From Rickettsia typhi (lineage in GTDB: Bacteria; Pseudomonadota; Alphaproteobacteria; Rickettsiales; Deianiraeaceae), in NCBI GenBank assembly GCA_945861605.1, contig CAMAVG010000057.1:1-5812 (forward strand): DNA of 5,812 nucleotides, in the 5' to 3' direction. Positions 4,914 through 5,812 of this stretch are shown here, piece after piece (positions within the stretch are counted from its first letter, which is position 1; every line of letters starts with the position of its first letter). Made by a program: the position numbers and the translations under genes. The notes below the pieces were generated by a model. That model did no database searches. It saw only the letters and a list, made by a program, of their open reading frames with translations, and was not told the DNA's origin.

Positions 4914-5812
4914 ATGAAAAAATACAAAGTTGCCGTCGTCGGTGCAAGTGGAAATGTTGGAAGGGAAATGATCAATGTTCTTAAGGATCGCAATTTCCCC
5001 GTAAGCGAATTGGTATGCTTGGCTTCGAAACGCTCCGCAGGGCAAAAAATTCGTTTTCAAGGCATCGATGTCATCGTTCAAGATTTAGCAGAATACGACT
5101 TCACAGGCACGGACATCGCACTATTTTCCCCCGGTGGCGAGGTTTCCAAACAATATGCTCCAATTGCTGCTTCACAAGGTTGCATCGTAATTGATAACAC
5201 ATCGCACTTCAGAATGCAAGATGGCATTCCATTGGTTATTCCGGAAGTCAACCCAGAGGCTGTCGATGGTTACAAAACGCACGGAATTATTGCAAATCCG
5301 AATTGTTCAACTGCACAAATGCTTGTGCCGCTTGCTCCACTTCATAAACTTTTTGGAATTAAAAGAATCGTCGTTTCAACTTATCAATCCGCTTCAGGAG
5401 CAGGCAAAGAAGGAATGGATGAGCTTTACAACCAAGCAAAAGCGGTTTTTGAACCACTCAAACACATTGATGTTTCACCAAGAAAATTTACAAAAGAAAT
5501 CGCCTTCAATTGTATTCCCCACATTGATTCCTTCATGGCAGACGGCAACACAAAAGAGGAATGGAAAATGATTGTTGAGACGAAAAAAATTATGTCGCCA
5601 GATATTGAAGTTTCCGCAACCTGCGTAAGGGTTCCCGTGTTTGTTGGGCATGCGGAAAGCGTGAATGTTGAATTTGCAAACGAACTTCCCGAGGACGAAG
5701 ACATAATGGAGATTTTGAGGGAATCCGACGGGGTTTCAGTTCTTGACCGAAGAGAAAACGGCGGTTATGCAACTAACAAAGACTGCGTCAAAGAATTTCC
5801 CGTTTATGTTTC
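4914..5812 (+). CDS. asd: Aspartate-semialdehyde dehydrogenase (3' end outside window)
   Basis: Asd (EC 1.2.1.11) reduces aspartyl phosphate to aspartate semialdehyde with NADPH in the cytoplasm, the branch point to lysine/diaminopimelate, threonine and methionine. The frame is open from ATG 4914 to the right edge, giving 299 of an expected 340 or so residues. Seen in order are the nucleotide-binding GASGNVG (10-16), FSPGG (71-75), IDNTSHFRM (93-101), VIPEVN (108-113) and the catalytic NPNCST with Cys131. VSTYQSASGAG (154-164), FNCIPHID (198-205), TKEEWKM (213-219), and RVPVFVGHAES with Arg239 and His246 complete the active site. No key residue is missing. The start gives the usual MKKYKVAVVGA opening; no Shine-Dalgarno sequence precedes it. 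In a reduced genome its retention points to diaminopimelate or lysine synthesis. It is notably richer in G+C (56 of 120 in 5221-5340) than the left end. Confidence 0.96.
   Translation, partial: MKKYKVAVVGASGNVGREMINVLKDRNFPVSELVCLASKRSAGQKIRFQGIDVIVQDLAEYDFTGTDIALFSPGGEVSKQYAPIAASQGCIVIDNTSHFRMQDGIPLVIPEVNPEAVDGYKTHGIIANPNCSTAQMLVPLAPLHKLFGIKRIVVSTYQSASGAGKEGMDELYNQAKAVFEPLKHIDVSPRKFTKEIAFNCIPHIDSFMADGNTKEEWKMIVETKKIMSPDIEVSATCVRVPVFVGHAESVNVEFANELPEDEDIMEILRESDGVSVLDRRENGGYATNKDCVKEFPVYV

Noticed and set aside
5191..5772. Open frames at 5191-5571 (plus), 5426-5704 and 5590-5772 (minus)
   Set aside because: They lie within asd, whose frame has every catalytic motif.

Overview
The window is AT-rich bacterial DNA carrying core genes. 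The MoCF-domain protein of about 250 residues, the SecF sequence and the S17 start (MPKRVLVG) resemble alphaproteobacterial versions. The low G+C, the broken-up ribosomal operon and the lack of Shine-Dalgarno sequences suggest a reduced or host-associated lineage of the Rickettsiales/Holosporales kind. That placement is inferred from remembered family patterns, not from a search.

Layout. Positions 1-51 are the last codons of a gene entering from the left. Its TGA overlaps the ATG of a 307-residue protein (48-971, plus strand) that looks like KwaB (DUF4868), the DNA-binding half of the Kiwa anti-phage system. This pair is clearly more AT-rich than the rest of the window. It converges, with only 17 bases between, on a minus-strand operon (4097 down to 989): rpsQ, rplN, rplX, rplE, secF and a degenerate MoCF/CinA-like protein. 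This is only the middle slice of the usual S10-spc ribosomal cluster. rpmC is not upstream, and rpsN and rpsH are not downstream. The operon has a good promoter of its own just before rpsQ.

Divergent from rpsQ is a complete tRNA-Arg(CCG). It converges on a minus-strand gene for a small lipoprotein with a hydrophobic core (4342-4791). Back-to-back TTGACA promoters separate that gene from asd (aspartate-semialdehyde dehydrogenase, plus strand), which runs off the right edge about 40 residues short of its usual length.

How they work together. The ribosomal proteins, SecF and the tRNA serve translation and protein export. asd feeds lysine/diaminopimelate, threonine and methionine synthesis. The left-edge pair is probably an acquired defence island. 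The most interesting points are the Kiwa-like pair, the MoCF protein that has lost its signature acidic residues, and the fragmented ribosomal operon.
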